Part shown: one piece after another, positions 1 to 7,644 of the stretch
How positions within the stretch are numbered: the first letter of the stretch is position 1
How the letters are laid out: every line of letters begins with the position of its first letter
The notes under the pieces: generated by a model
What the model was told of the DNA's origin: nothing
Databases searched by the model: none
The model's input: the letters and a program-made list of their open reading frames with translations, nothing else
Translations under genes and position numbers: made by a program
Assembly (NCBI GenBank): GCA_964387425.1
Contig: CAYLXP010000070.1
Location: 1-27,434 of the forward strand
Direction of reading: 5' to 3'
Length of the DNA stretch: 27,434 nucleotides
Source: CAYLXP01 sp964387425
Lineage (GTDB): Bacteria > Verrucomicrobiota > Kiritimatiellia > UBA8416

Positions 1-114
1 AGGCCTTTCGGCTGATGCCGCTTCGAGGGACGCTTGAATGATCCTGGTTTCATCGAATGAAGATAATGCGCGTTTTGATAGGGAAACAACAGAACTAACG
101 TGATATAAGGAGTC

Positions 115-465
115 ATGAACGCGGTGACGTCACCAGGTCAGGCATTCGTCTCGCAGGCCATCCACCCGCTGACGGAGACGGGAGACACGCGGGCTATGGT
201 TACCGGGAGTCCTGCGTTACCACGTGAATTCATATGGCGCAACGAACGGCTCTGCATCACGCGTGTGCTTCGCTCATGGCGTGAGACGGGGCCTTGTAAA
301 CATGGCAGCGCGGAGAAGTACGTGCGCAAACACTGGTTTGAGGTGGAGACCTCGACCGGGCAGCAGGCAAAGCTCTATTTTGAAAGACAGCCGCGCGGCG
401 GGGGCCGAGGAAAACGCTGGTGGCTGTTCAGCATCACGGAAACGTCGCGTTCGAACACAACATGA
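115..465 (+). CDS. DUF6504-like small cytoplasmic protein
   Basis: Encodes 116 residues with no signal peptide or membrane segment. From about residue 39 it has a run of aromatic and basic residues (FIWRNERLCITRVLRSW, then WFEVET, LYFER, RWWLF) that resembles the short beta-rich DUF6504 family, which has no known biochemical role. The assigned ATG has an AAGGAG only 2 nt upstream, which is unusually close. The in-frame ATG at 196 would skip 27 poorly conserved residues and start just before the domain, so the start is uncertain. It is the first gene of a closely spaced plus-strand run; the next gene begins 16 nt after its stop. The family call comes from pattern memory only. Confidence 0.6.
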   Translation: MNAVTSPGQAFVSQAIHPLTETGDTRAMVTGSPALPREFIWRNERLCITRVLRSWRETGPCKHGSAEKYVRKHWFEVETSTGQQAKLYFERQPRGGGRGKRWWLFSITETSRSNTT

Positions 466-481
466 CATGGGGAGGTTGAGT

Positions 482-1480
482 ATGGCTACAGATGAGATGA
501 CAGATGGCAACCCGGACTTCAAAGACCGGTCGCCGGGACTTGTCGCCTTCGGCATCATTCACATCGTGCTTGGTGGGTTCTGTGCTCTATTCGTTCCGTT
601 TACCCTGATGGCGACTTTCGCATCGATGGCTATTGACGAGGGCGCCTCTGCATCGACCAGTCCGATCATGATGATCCCGGGGCTCATTTCCTACATCCTG
701 ATGGCGATCTGGTTCATCGGGATGGGCATTGGATCGATCAAGGCCCGGCGTTGGGCCCGGGCACTGATCCTGGTGGGCTCATGGTTCTGGCTTATCAGCG
801 GCGCCTTCGCGCTGATCGTCATGGCCTTCATGCTGCCCGGCATGTATGACCAGATGGGCGAGACCGGTGGAGTCACAGAGGCGATGACGCGCGTCATCAT
901 GTATATAAGCATGGGCTTCATGGCGCTCTTCTATGTCATTCTGCCCGGACTATTCGTTGCCTTCTACGGCAGCCGTCATGTGAAAGCAACGTGCGAACAC
1001 AAAGACACAACCGTAAGGTGGACGGATCGCTGTCCTTTGCCGGTGCTGGCCATCAGCATGGCGTCGGCGGTGTTTGCGAGCTGGCTTCCAATGATGGGCG
1101 TCTACGGGTGGGCATTGCCGCTCTTCGGGACTGTTGTCAGTGGCCCTACGGGAGCCGTGGTTGTCGTCATCTTGATGGCGCTCCTGATCTATGTCTCCTA
1201 TGGCACGTATAAGTTGAATATCGGGGCCTGGTGGTGTGCGACGCTGGCGATTGCTGTCTGGGGGTGTTCCGTGGTCATCTCGTTCACGCGCATCAGCATG
1301 GTGGACCTCTATGCGGCGATGAATCTCCCCGTGGAGCAGCTGGAGCTGATGGAGCAATATGACATGCTGGACGGCGTGCCCATGGTATTGATGACCGGCG
1401 CATGGGCCGCAATCCTTCTGGGGTACCTACTGTACATTAAGCGCTATTTCGTTGAGTCAACCGAAACGTCCAACTCATAA
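482..1480 (+). CDS. polytopic inner-membrane protein of unknown function
   Basis: Encodes 332 residues with about eight hydrophobic segments, at roughly residues 20-45, 60-85, 92-118, 138-162, 180-200, 212-240, 248-268 and 300-322. A hydrophilic loop around 165-178 separates two halves. The reading frame stays open upstream to 224, but that extension overlaps the previous gene and reads as arginine-rich non-coding sequence. The ATG at 482 follows a GGGGAGG Shine-Dalgarno, so I use it. I recognise no named family or catalytic motif. The next gene starts 12 nt downstream and is also a membrane protein, so the two are probably co-expressed and may act together in the envelope; that is inference from spacing. 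Confidence 0.8.
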   Translation: MATDEMTDGNPDFKDRSPGLVAFGIIHIVLGGFCALFVPFTLMATFASMAIDEGASASTSPIMMIPGLISYILMAIWFIGMGIGSIKARRWARALILVGSWFWLISGAFALIVMAFMLPGMYDQMGETGGVTEAMTRVIMYISMGFMALFYVILPGLFVAFYGSRHVKATCEHKDTTVRWTDRCPLPVLAISMASAVFASWLPMMGVYGWALPLFGTVVSGPTGAVVVVILMALLIYVSYGTYKLNIGAWWCATLAIAVWGCSVVISFTRISMVDLYAAMNLPVEQLELMEQYDMLDGVPMVLMTGAWAAILLGYLLYIKRYFVESTETSNS

Positions 1481-1492
1481 AGGAGAGTAGTC

Positions 1493-2077
1493 ATGACAGA
1501 CGCACAAAAACAAACTGCCGGTATTGCCGTGACGAGCATGGTCCTGGGAATCCTGGGAATGCTCTGCTTCGGGCCTCTATGTTCGATTCCCGCCGTGATT
1601 TGCGGTCACATGGCGAAATCGAAGATCAAGCAGAACCGCGATGCCCTGTCGGGCGACGGCATGGCGCTGGCTGGGTTGATCCTGGGGTACGTGCAGATCG
1701 GCCTCATGGTAATCATGATACCGTTGTGGATTGCCATCATGTTGCCGGCATTAGCGAAGGCAAAAGGCACTGCCCAGGTTGCCATGTGTGTGGGGAACAT
1801 GAACCGGATTGAGTCTGCGAAAGAGATGGTAGCGATGCAGCATCGTTATGATGACGGGGCGACGATCCCGGAGGAAAAACTCGTAGAATACCTGCCGGGC
1901 GGACTCTCCGGTTTAACCTGCCCCGAGGCGGGAACCTACACGGTCAACCCGCTGGGCACGGATCCCGAGTGTTCGGTGCACGGGGCCATGTCGACGGCCA
2001 TGCAGGATGAGATGGGTATCGTTGTGCCGGAGGTCGAGCCGCCGGGTGTTGAGGTGCCGGCAGACGCCGCCATGTGA
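1493..2077 (+). CDS. DUF4190 membrane protein with a pseudopilin-like C-terminal region
   Basis: Encodes 194 residues. Residues 8-85 form a DUF4190-type module: two hydrophobic helices flanking a loop with PAVICGHMAKSKI and a second helix beginning GMALAGLILGY. Residues 80-165 read like a type II secretion or type IV pseudopilin. MLPALAKAKGTAQVAMC followed by NMNRI matches the usual LPALAKAR...C.NNLKQI segment, and LTCPEAGTYTVNPLG followed by CSVHG matches the cysteine-bracketed C-terminal motif. There is no class III prepilin leader; the DUF4190 helices take the place of the pilin N-terminus. An AGGAGAG Shine-Dalgarno precedes the ATG. The stop overlaps the next start (TGATG). The role is unknown; assembly into a pilus is unlikely without a processable leader. 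Confidence 0.75.
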   Translation: MTDAQKQTAGIAVTSMVLGILGMLCFGPLCSIPAVICGHMAKSKIKQNRDALSGDGMALAGLILGYVQIGLMVIMIPLWIAIMLPALAKAKGTAQVAMCVGNMNRIESAKEMVAMQHRYDDGATIPEEKLVEYLPGGLSGLTCPEAGTYTVNPLGTDPECSVHGAMSTAMQDEMGIVVPEVEPPGVEVPADAAM

Positions 2078-2787
2078 TGAGGCCGGAGACGAGGCAGATC
2101 ACGGATCGATTGCGGGCGCTGGGCGATCCCGACATCGCCCGGCAGTCGCAGCGGTTCTTCAAGACGGGCAAAGGGGAGTACGGAGAGGGTGACACCTTCC
2201 TCGGGATTCGTGTTCCTGTGCTCCGCAAGCTGGCGAAGGAGTACTCCGGCACATCGCTGGAGGGTACGCTGGAGCTCCTGGGATCCTCTGAGCATGAAGC
2301 CCGCCTATTGGCGCTTCTGATTCTCGTTCTGAAGTACAGAAAGGGCGAGGGATCGGAAAGGGCCGCCATCTATCGCGCCTACCTCGACCACACGGCGTTC
2401 ATCAATAACTGGGATCTCGTCGATACCTCGGCGGAACACATTGTGGGCGCATACCTGTTCGACCGGTCGCGGCGACCCTTGTACAAGCTTGTCCGTTCGA
2501 AGGACCTTTGGGAGCGGCGTATCGGCATCATGGCTACATTCCACTTCATCAAGCACCATGACTTTGCCGACACACTGAAGCTTGCCGAGCTGCTACTGCA
2601 TGATTCTGAAGACTTGATTCACAAGGCCGTTGGGTGGATGCTGCGTGAGACGGGCAATCGCGACCATGCGGAAGAGGTTGCTTTTCTGGACAAACACTAC
2701 CAGCAGATGCCGCGCACGATGTTACGCTATGCAATCGAGAAGTTCCCGGAGCCGGAGAGGCTGGCATATCTCCACGGGACGCGATGA
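2077..2787 (+). CDS. alkD: DNA alkylation repair protein, AlkD-type DNA glycosylase
   Basis: Encodes 236 residues, all helical HEAT-like repeats, matching the length of AlkD enzymes that excise positively charged N3- and N7-alkyl purines without base flipping. From the family, AlkD uses Trp109, Asp113, Arg148 and Trp187. Here W112 and D116 lie in NNWDLVDTSAEH, R147/R148 in ERRIGIMATFH, and W187 in HKAVGWMLRETG, so the DNA-contacting and catalytic set appears intact. The ATG at 2077 overlaps the previous stop in TGATG, implying coupled translation; a GTG at 2074 is the alternative start and adds one residue. It sits among membrane and lipoprotein genes with no obvious link to repair, so co-transcription may be incidental. 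Confidence 0.85.
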   Translation: MRPETRQITDRLRALGDPDIARQSQRFFKTGKGEYGEGDTFLGIRVPVLRKLAKEYSGTSLEGTLELLGSSEHEARLLALLILVLKYRKGEGSERAAIYRAYLDHTAFINNWDLVDTSAEHIVGAYLFDRSRRPLYKLVRSKDLWERRIGIMATFHFIKHHDFADTLKLAELLLHDSEDLIHKAVGWMLRETGNRDHAEEVAFLDKHYQQMPRTMLRYAIEKFPEPERLAYLHGTR

Positions 2788-2824
2788 GGCCGACTGAGGT
2801 ACAGCTGAACAAGAGAGGTTGAGA

Positions 2825-3085
2825 ATGATGGAATCACAAGAAGCCCTCGGGTTGGGAATCGGGCTGACATTTCTTCTCATCTGGATGGTTGTCGCGGTGG
2901 GCATGCTCGTCCTAGTGGGAACTGTTGCATGGAAGATCACTGCTCGGACCGGCTATCCCGGACCGTTGGGATTGCTCTATTTCGTTCCCATCGCGAATAT
3001 CGTTTTTCTGCTGGTCCTGGCCTTCTCTGAATGGCCGGTTCAGCGGGAACTCAAGACGCTGAAAGAAGCCACAAGAGGAACATAA
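2825..3085 (+). CDS. small two-helix membrane protein
   Basis: Encodes 86 residues. There is a hydrophobic helix at about 8-34, then the turn TARTGYPGPLGLLYFVPIANI, a second helix to about 66, and a charged tail ending KTLKEATRGT. The GYPGPLGLL...PIANI layout is common in small bacterial membrane proteins of unknown function. An AGAGAGG Shine-Dalgarno lies 6 nt before the ATG at 2825; a TTG two codons upstream overlaps the end of that site and is unlikely to be used. The following lipoprotein gene starts one base after this stop, so the pair is very probably co-translated. Confidence 0.75.
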   Translation: MMESQEALGLGIGLTFLLIWMVVAVGMLVLVGTVAWKITARTGYPGPLGLLYFVPIANIVFLLVLAFSEWPVQRELKTLKEATRGT

Positions 3086-3086
3086 C

Positions 3087-3509
3087 ATGAAGACGTTGTC
3101 CGCATGTCTCACACTGGTCGCCGTAGTTGCTCTGTCGGGTTGCGGTGTTGTGTCGAACCCCGAGGCCGAAGCCAAGGCAATCGAATCCGCTGTCACGTGG
3201 GTGGAGATCATAGATGGCGGGGAGTACGCAAAGAGCTGGGAAGAAGCCGCCTCCTTCTTCAAAGGCGCCGTCAAACAGGAGGAGTGGGTCAAGTCGATGC
3301 AGTCGTTCCGTAAGCCGTTTGGGAAGAACCTCTCGCGCGAGTTGAAGTCGAAGAGGTATCTCACGACAATGCCCGGAGCCCCTGACGGAGAGTACGTCAT
3401 AATCCAGTTCAAAGCCTCGTTTGAAAACAAGAAGTCCGCGATTGAGACGATCACCCCCATGCTGGATAGCGACGGGCAGTGGCGCGTGTCGGGCTACTAC
3501 ATGAAGTAG
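3087..3509 (+). CDS. DUF4019-like lipoprotein
   Basis: Encodes 140 residues. A lipoprotein signal peptide ends in the lipobox L16-S17-G18-C19, predicting lipidation at Cys19 and envelope anchoring. The rest resembles DUF4019 proteins: an N-terminal helix (AIESAVTWVEIIDGGEYAKSW), a central EEWVKSMQSFRKPFG segment, and a beta-rich end where YVIIQF is followed by DGQWRVSGYYMK. The function of the family is unknown. AGAGGAAC precedes the ATG at normal distance. It lies one base after the two-helix membrane protein and 10 nt before the ygbA-like gene. Confidence 0.8.
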   Translation: MKTLSACLTLVAVVALSGCGVVSNPEAEAKAIESAVTWVEIIDGGEYAKSWEEAASFFKGAVKQEEWVKSMQSFRKPFGKNLSRELKSKRYLTTMPGAPDGEYVIIQFKASFENKKSAIETITPMLDSDGQWRVSGYYMK

Positions 3510-3519
3510 TATTCGTACG

Positions 3520-3816
3520 ATGAGCCTGGAACGCGAACGAAAGACGGTGGAGGCAATGATCCACCTGTTCTGCAATGAGAACCACCAGACAGACGGTGGC
3601 TCCCTATGCGAAGCATGTGAGGCGCTGCTCTCCTACGCCAACGAGCAGCTTGATCACTGCCCGTTTGGTGAGGAGAAGCCCAAGTGCTCACACTGCGAGG
3701 TTCACTGCTATAAGCCGGAAATGCGAGAGCGCATCACCGAAGTGATGCGCTACTCGGGGCCCAGGATGCTCCTCCATCATCCGGTCATGGCCCTGCGTCA
3801 TTTGACTCGCCGCTAG
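3520..3816 (+). CDS. ygbA: YgbA-like (nitrous oxide-stimulated promoter family) Cys-rich protein
   Basis: Encodes 98 residues. It shows the PF11756 pattern: an N-terminal helix (RERKTVEAMIHLFCNENH), then C18, C30, C33, C47, C56, C59 and C63, the segment CPFGEEKPKCSHCEVHCYKP, and a C-terminal MRYSGPRMLLHHPVMALRHL. Members are linked to nitrosative-stress regulons in enterobacteria, and the Cys pattern suggests metal or Fe-S binding. No good Shine-Dalgarno is visible, so translation may depend on upstream genes 10 nt away. It is the last gene of the run; a strong cruciform follows. Family assignment is confident from the motif order; the physiological role here is unproven. Confidence 0.85.
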   Translation: MSLERERKTVEAMIHLFCNENHQTDGGSLCEACEALLSYANEQLDHCPFGEEKPKCSHCEVHCYKPEMRERITEVMRYSGPRMLLHHPVMALRHLTRR

Positions 3817-3828
3817 GACACCGGCAAC

Positions 3829-3876
3829 GTAGGACGGGCTTCCAGCCCGTCCGGGCGGCCAAGATGGCCGTCCTAC
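3829..3876. repeat. REP-like cruciform between convergent ygbA and htrA
   Basis: GGACGGGCT (3832-3840) pairs with AGCCCGTCC (3844-3852) across a TCC loop. A second hairpin, CGGCC/GGCCG, spans 3856-3870 around AAGAT. The outer ends GTAGGACG and CGTCCTAC (3829-3836, 3869-3876) also pair. It lies 12 nt after the ygbA stop and 1 nt from the htrA stop, so it could end transcription from both sides, although there is no T-run. The outline matches the element at 12410-12469. Confidence 0.75.
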
Positions 3877-3877
3877 A

Positions 3878-5317
3878 TTAATCCACCCGGATGGCCACGT
3901 ATTGGTGATAGCGCCCAAGCTTGACTCTCAGCACCACGCGTCCGGTTTCCATGGATGCCTCGAGCGCTTCGTTGAACTCGGCGACACTGCGCACGCGCTG
4001 CAGGTTCACGCTGGTGATCAGCGTTGCGGGTCGAATCCCTGCCTGGGCCGCCCGCCCGTCCGGCGCCACGTCGGTCACGATCACACCTTCATTCAGGTCG
4101 TAACCGAAGCGGTCTGAGTACTCGTGCGAGACCTCGTTGACTTCCAGTCCAAGCGTCTCGTAGATCTCGGTGATGGCTTCAGACGTCTCATCCTCGCCCG
4201 GGAGAGCCTGTGTGACCGCCTTGATGCGCTTCTGCTTGCCCCTGCGCAGAATCGTCAGTTCGAGCTCCGATCCCGGAGGGTGGGATGACACATCGTTCCG
4301 GAAGCGACCGATGTCGTCGACGTCACGGCCATTCAACTTGATGACGACATCATCCTGTTGCAACCCGGCTTCCTCCGCTGCCGAATCCTCTTCCACGTCT
4401 GCAATTAGAATGCCGGTAGCATCCTCATCAAGTTTGAAGGTCTCAGCGAGGTCGGGTGTCAGGGCCTGCAGATAAACCCCCAGGTAGCCGCGCGTGACTT
4501 TGCCGCTCTTGACCAGCTGCTCCTTGATGTTTGCGGCCATGTTGATCGGGATCGCAAAGCCGACGCCCATATACCCGCCGCTCTGGCTGAAGATCGCCGT
4601 GTTGATGCCGACGACCTCGCCCTTGATGTTCAGGAGCGGTCCACCGGAGTTGCCCGGGTTGATGGCGGCATCGGTCTGAATGAAGTTCTCGTAGTCGGCA
4701 ATGCCGATGTTGTTGCGCCCGAGAGCGCTGACGATGCCGGCGGTAACCGTTTCGGTCAAACCAAAGGGGTTCCCAACCGCGATCACCCATTCCCCAACAT
4801 CCAGGTCGCTTGAATCGCCCAGCTTCACCGTGGGTAGGCCCTCGGCCTCGATCTTGATGACGGCGACCTCCGAACGTTCGTCCGACCCGATGCGTTTTGC
4901 ATCGAACTCACGTCCATCGTGCAGCTTCACGCGGATGCGGTCGGCATCGCCTACCACGTGGCTGTTGGTGAGGATGTAACCATCCTTGCTGATGATGAAT
5001 CCGGAACCGGCGCCCTCCTGGCGAAAACGCCGCCGCGGCTGACCATGGTAGCGGAAAAAGCGCTCCAGCATGTCGTCACCAAAGAAGCCGAAGGGATCGT
5101 TGTACGAATGGGGGCTACGCATGCCCGCCTCAATGACCTTCTCCACCCGAATAAACACAACCGCCGGCGTGGCCAATTTGGCGACGTGGCTGAACGCCTT
5201 TCCGGTCTGCTCCAGAATATCAACGGGCCCTTTGCTCTCAGCCGCGAAACCGATACCCCCGGTGGCCGTGGCTAATCCCATTAATCCAATCAGCAGGTAT
5301 TGTGTCGTCTTCTTCAT
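3878..5317 (-). CDS. htrA: Do/DegP-type periplasmic serine endopeptidase, HtrA family
   Basis: Encodes 479 residues, a normal length for a protease with two PDZ domains. A Sec signal peptide (basic MKK, hydrophobic 6-25, FAAES) directs export. The trypsin-like domain covers about 50-250: His120 in ILTNSHVVG and Ser224 in NPGNSGGPL are present. The third triad position, Asp in DegP, is Glu150 (DERSEVAVIKI). PDZ1 is about 260-345 (TRGYLGV onward) and PDZ2 about 385-470. The ATG at 5317 follows AAAGGAGG by 8 nt, so the longer upstream frame is rejected. A good sigma-70 promoter lies at 5355-5383. The enzyme should degrade or refold misfolded envelope proteins; whether Glu150 supports full activity is unknown. 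Confidence 0.93.
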   Translation of the reverse strand: MKKTTQYLLIGLMGLATATGGIGFAAESKGPVDILEQTGKAFSHVAKLATPAVVFIRVEKVIEAGMRSPHSYNDPFGFFGDDMLERFFRYHGQPRRRFRQEGAGSGFIISKDGYILTNSHVVGDADRIRVKLHDGREFDAKRIGSDERSEVAVIKIEAEGLPTVKLGDSSDLDVGEWVIAVGNPFGLTETVTAGIVSALGRNNIGIADYENFIQTDAAINPGNSGGPLLNIKGEVVGINTAIFSQSGGYMGVGFAIPINMAANIKEQLVKSGKVTRGYLGVYLQALTPDLAETFKLDEDATGILIADVEEDSAAEEAGLQQDDVVIKLNGRDVDDIGRFRNDVSSHPPGSELELTILRRGKQKRIKAVTQALPGEDETSEAITEIYETLGLEVNEVSHEYSDRFGYDLNEGVIVTDVAPDGRAAQAGIRPATLITSVNLQRVRSVAEFNEALEASMETGRVVLRVKLGRYHQYVAIRVD

Positions 5318-5354
5318 GTCCGCATCCTCCTTTTGTGTTCTTCTTATCCGATCC

Positions 5355-5383
5355 ATGATAGCTGTTTGCACATACCGTGCCAA
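5355..5383 (-). promoter_or_regulatory. htrA promoter (sigma-70; overlaps a sigma-54-like site)
   Basis: Read on the minus strand, TTGGCA (5383-5378), 17 nt, TATCAT (5360-5355) matches the sigma-70 consensus at 5/6 in both boxes. It predicts a start near 5348, about 30 nt before the htrA ATG. The same bases hold TGGCACG-GTAT-GTGCA, with GG and GC exactly 10 nt apart (5381-5380 and 5369-5368), as in sigma-54 promoters. I favour sigma-70 and treat the overlap as possible dual use or coincidence. Confidence 0.6.
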
Positions 5384-5494
5384 GCGGGTCATTGCTCGGT
5401 TTCATCGCTTCAGAGGGATGTTTGCTGTGTCTTTTCGTCGGTTGGGCGTGACAGGATGTCGCGCCTGCCCCTGTAAGGCTCTTCCTACGTGAGA

Positions 5495-5511
5495 ATCAGG
5501 GCAGTCCTGAT
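5495..5511. promoter_or_regulatory. short palindrome between htrA and the response regulator
   Basis: ATCAGG, 5 nt, CCTGAT is a perfect 6-bp inverted repeat in the 289-bp divergent space between htrA and the response regulator, so it could be an operator. No matching half-site or recognised regulator consensus supports it. Nothing else in the gap is assignable. Confidence 0.25.
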
Positions 5512-5606
5512 AGACAATTGTGTAAGGTTGGATTAAGCTCCATCGCGTGTGTCGATAGGGGAAAGGGACATCGGGAGTTATTTGGGGTTGGTAGAAGGGG
5601 ATTGGG

Positions 5607-6206
5607 ATGGGAGACACAGCTGTCTTTATTGTGGACGACCACAAGATGATTCGAGAAGGGCTCAAGGCGATGATTGCCATTGAGCCGGGCCTGAAAGTCG
5701 TAGGAGAAGCGGCATCCGGTGAGGATGCTCTCGATGCATACCTGGATATCTGTCCTGACGTCGTCATCCTGGATGTAAACATGCCGGGACTCGACGGCAT
5801 CGAGACCGCCCGCCGGCTCATGAAGAAAGACCCCAACGCGCGCATTGTCGGTCTGTCGATGTACGCCGACAACCAGACTGCGCGCCGGTTCCGTGAAGCC
5901 GGCTGCCTGGGCTTCGTTACAAAATCAGCGCCATTCAAGGACCTCGTGCTTGCGATTCGCACCGCAAGTGCCGGCGTGACATTTCCTGATGACGACAGCG
6001 TGGGGGCCAAGGCCACCGACGCGACGCCAAAGGACGACATCGGTTTGACTCTGCGAGAGCAGGAAGTGTTGAGCCTGATTGGCCAGGGCCTGTCTGCGGA
6101 AGAGCTGGCAGCTCAGATGGAGGTCAGCGTAGCAACTGTTGCATCGCATCGCCGCAACATCATGTCGAAGCTCCGCCTGCACTCCGGCCTTGGTGGTGTA
6201 AACTAA
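5607..6206 (+). CDS. NarL/FixJ-type response regulator with LuxR-type DNA-binding domain
   Basis: Encodes 199 residues. The receiver domain (about 4-120) has the acidic pocket D10/D11, the phospho-acceptor D56 in VILDVNMPG, S84 and K106. The LuxR-type helix-turn-helix begins at about 147 (LTLREQEVLSLIGQG), with the recognition helix VSVATVASHRRNIMSKL. The protein ends LRLHSGLGGVN, short of the last helix (usually like AELVRYA), so the C-terminus is abbreviated. AGAAGGGG precedes the ATG. No histidine kinase lies in the window, so it is an orphan here. The TIGR03790 gene starts 51 nt downstream on the same strand and may be co-transcribed. Target genes cannot be inferred. Confidence 0.9.
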   Translation: MGDTAVFIVDDHKMIREGLKAMIAIEPGLKVVGEAASGEDALDAYLDICPDVVILDVNMPGLDGIETARRLMKKDPNARIVGLSMYADNQTARRFREAGCLGFVTKSAPFKDLVLAIRTASAGVTFPDDDSVGAKATDATPKDDIGLTLREQEVLSLIGQGLSAEELAAQMEVSVATVASHRRNIMSKLRLHSGLGGVN

Positions 6207-6257
6207 GATCGCTTCGCGGCTTGCGGTCTAGGGGTCGTCAGGCGTAACCTTGGCTCC

Positions 6258-7628
6258 ATGGCTTCTCGCAGAATCAAACAGCTGATGTTGGCCGTGGTCT
6301 CTGCCCTGTGGCTGCTCCCGGCGGCCCTGGCCCTTGGACCGCACGAGATTCTCCTGCTGGCCAATGGCGGTGAGCCGGACTCAATCGAGGTGGCCAAGGA
6401 ATACGCCCGCCTGCGGCAGATCCCGGATGCCAACATCGTCAGGCTTCGACTTCCGCCCTGGAAGCCGGGCCAGCCTCCCGTGATGACATCACATGATTTT
6501 ACCCGCCTGATATGGACTCCGGCAAACCAGGCCGCCAAGGCTCGCGGCATTGACGACCACATCCTGGCGTGGGTCTACTCTACGCATTTTCCGATTCGTA
6601 TCGGCATGCAGCCACCCATCTCTCTACAGGGGCTGACGTTCATGCGCAACCGCATGCCGGAGTCAAAGGACGTTGGGGACGGCACCTACGACTCCCCGCT
6701 CTTTGCCGGGCCCGACAAGCCGGGTGGCAACGCCTACGGACCCCAGTCGTTCGACTCCACGCAGCAGCTACTGCGGGAGGAGATGCCGCTCCCCTGTATG
6801 GCGCTGGGCTACACCGGCCCCCGGGGGAACAGCAAGGCGGAGGTCCTTGCCTGTCTTCAGACCGGGGTACGGTCCGATGCGACAAGCCCCACGGGTTCGG
6901 TCTACTTCATCACGAAGAATGATGTGCGCTCGCACTGCCGTCGGTGGCAATTCCCCGCAGCTGTCGCCGGCCTGAAGAACATGAAGATCAATGCCACGAT
7001 CGGTGATGCGTTCCCGGAGGGGCGCCAGGATGTCATGGGCATCATGATGGGAGCTCCCATCGTGACACCTTCCAAGGTTGGGTATTTCCTGCCCGGGGCC
7101 ATGGCGGAACACCTGACCAGCTCGGCCGCGCACTTCGATAATGGTGGCCAGACGAAGATGAGCCGTTGGATTGCCGCTGGGGCAACGGCGTCGGCCGGAG
7201 CGGTCTGGGAGCCCCTCTCTCTTTGGTCCAAATTCCCAAACGCACGATTTTTCAACCACTACGCGTCCGGTTGCACCATGATCGAGAGCTTCTATCAATC
7301 GATTCGCTGTCCGTTGCAGATCATGCTCGTCGGCGAGCCGCTGGCAGCCCCGTGGGCACCCCCGGCCTCGCTCAAGATCGTGGGGATCGACGACGGCGAG
7401 CTGGTGAAGACGCCCCGGCCAATTGACATTCACGTGGAGACGGTGCGTGGGGTCTCCTACAGCCGCTTCAACTATCTCGTGGATGGCCGCATTCGCGGGA
7501 AAGGGACAGCGTTCACCCTCGATCCTGCCGGACTCGCCCCCGGCAGCCATGAATTCAGGGCCGTGGCCTACCGCACTGGGTTCGTGCGCAGCCAGGTTTT
7601 TGATGTTAAGATGTTTCGCACGAAGTAG
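6258..7628 (+). CDS. exported TIGR03790 family protein with C-terminal Ig-like domain
   Basis: Encodes 456 residues. A Sec signal peptide with probable cleavage after ALA25 is followed by the characteristic opening GPHEILLLANGGEPDSIEVA. Further family hallmarks include YARLRQIPDANIV, IDDHILAWVYSTHFPIRI, the LTFMRNRMP segment, GSVYFITKNDVRSHCRRW and GATASAGAVWEPLSLWSKFP. Residues from about 375 on (ASLKIVGIDDG...GTAFTLDPAGLAPGSHEFRAVAY) look like a bacterial Ig-type beta sandwich. The family occurs sporadically in several phyla and its biochemical role is not known to me. No Shine-Dalgarno precedes the ATG. It follows the response regulator by 51 nt. Location is expected to be periplasmic or extracellular. 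Confidence 0.85.
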   Translation: MASRRIKQLMLAVVSALWLLPAALALGPHEILLLANGGEPDSIEVAKEYARLRQIPDANIVRLRLPPWKPGQPPVMTSHDFTRLIWTPANQAAKARGIDDHILAWVYSTHFPIRIGMQPPISLQGLTFMRNRMPESKDVGDGTYDSPLFAGPDKPGGNAYGPQSFDSTQQLLREEMPLPCMALGYTGPRGNSKAEVLACLQTGVRSDATSPTGSVYFITKNDVRSHCRRWQFPAAVAGLKNMKINATIGDAFPEGRQDVMGIMMGAPIVTPSKVGYFLPGAMAEHLTSSAAHFDNGGQTKMSRWIAAGATASAGAVWEPLSLWSKFPNARFFNHYASGCTMIESFYQSIRCPLQIMLVGEPLAAPWAPPASLKIVGIDDGELVKTPRPIDIHVETVRGVSYSRFNYLVDGRIRGKGTAFTLDPAGLAPGSHEFRAVAYRTGFVRSQVFDVKMFRTK

Positions 7629-7644
7629 GAGTGTATATAGAGAA

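Noticed and set aside
224..481. N-terminal extension of the 332-residue membrane protein
   Set aside because: It overlaps the preceding gene in another frame and reads as arginine-rich sequence. A GGGGAGG site directly precedes the ATG at 482.
6170..6240. Frameshifted continuation of the response regulator
   Set aside because: The other two frames after 6180 do not restore a recognisable final LuxR helix, so a sequencing or natural frameshift is not supported.
6768..7550. 260-codon minus-strand frame inside the TIGR03790 gene
   Set aside because: The plus strand encodes a complete TIGR03790 protein with signal peptide; the opposite frame has no recognisable motif.
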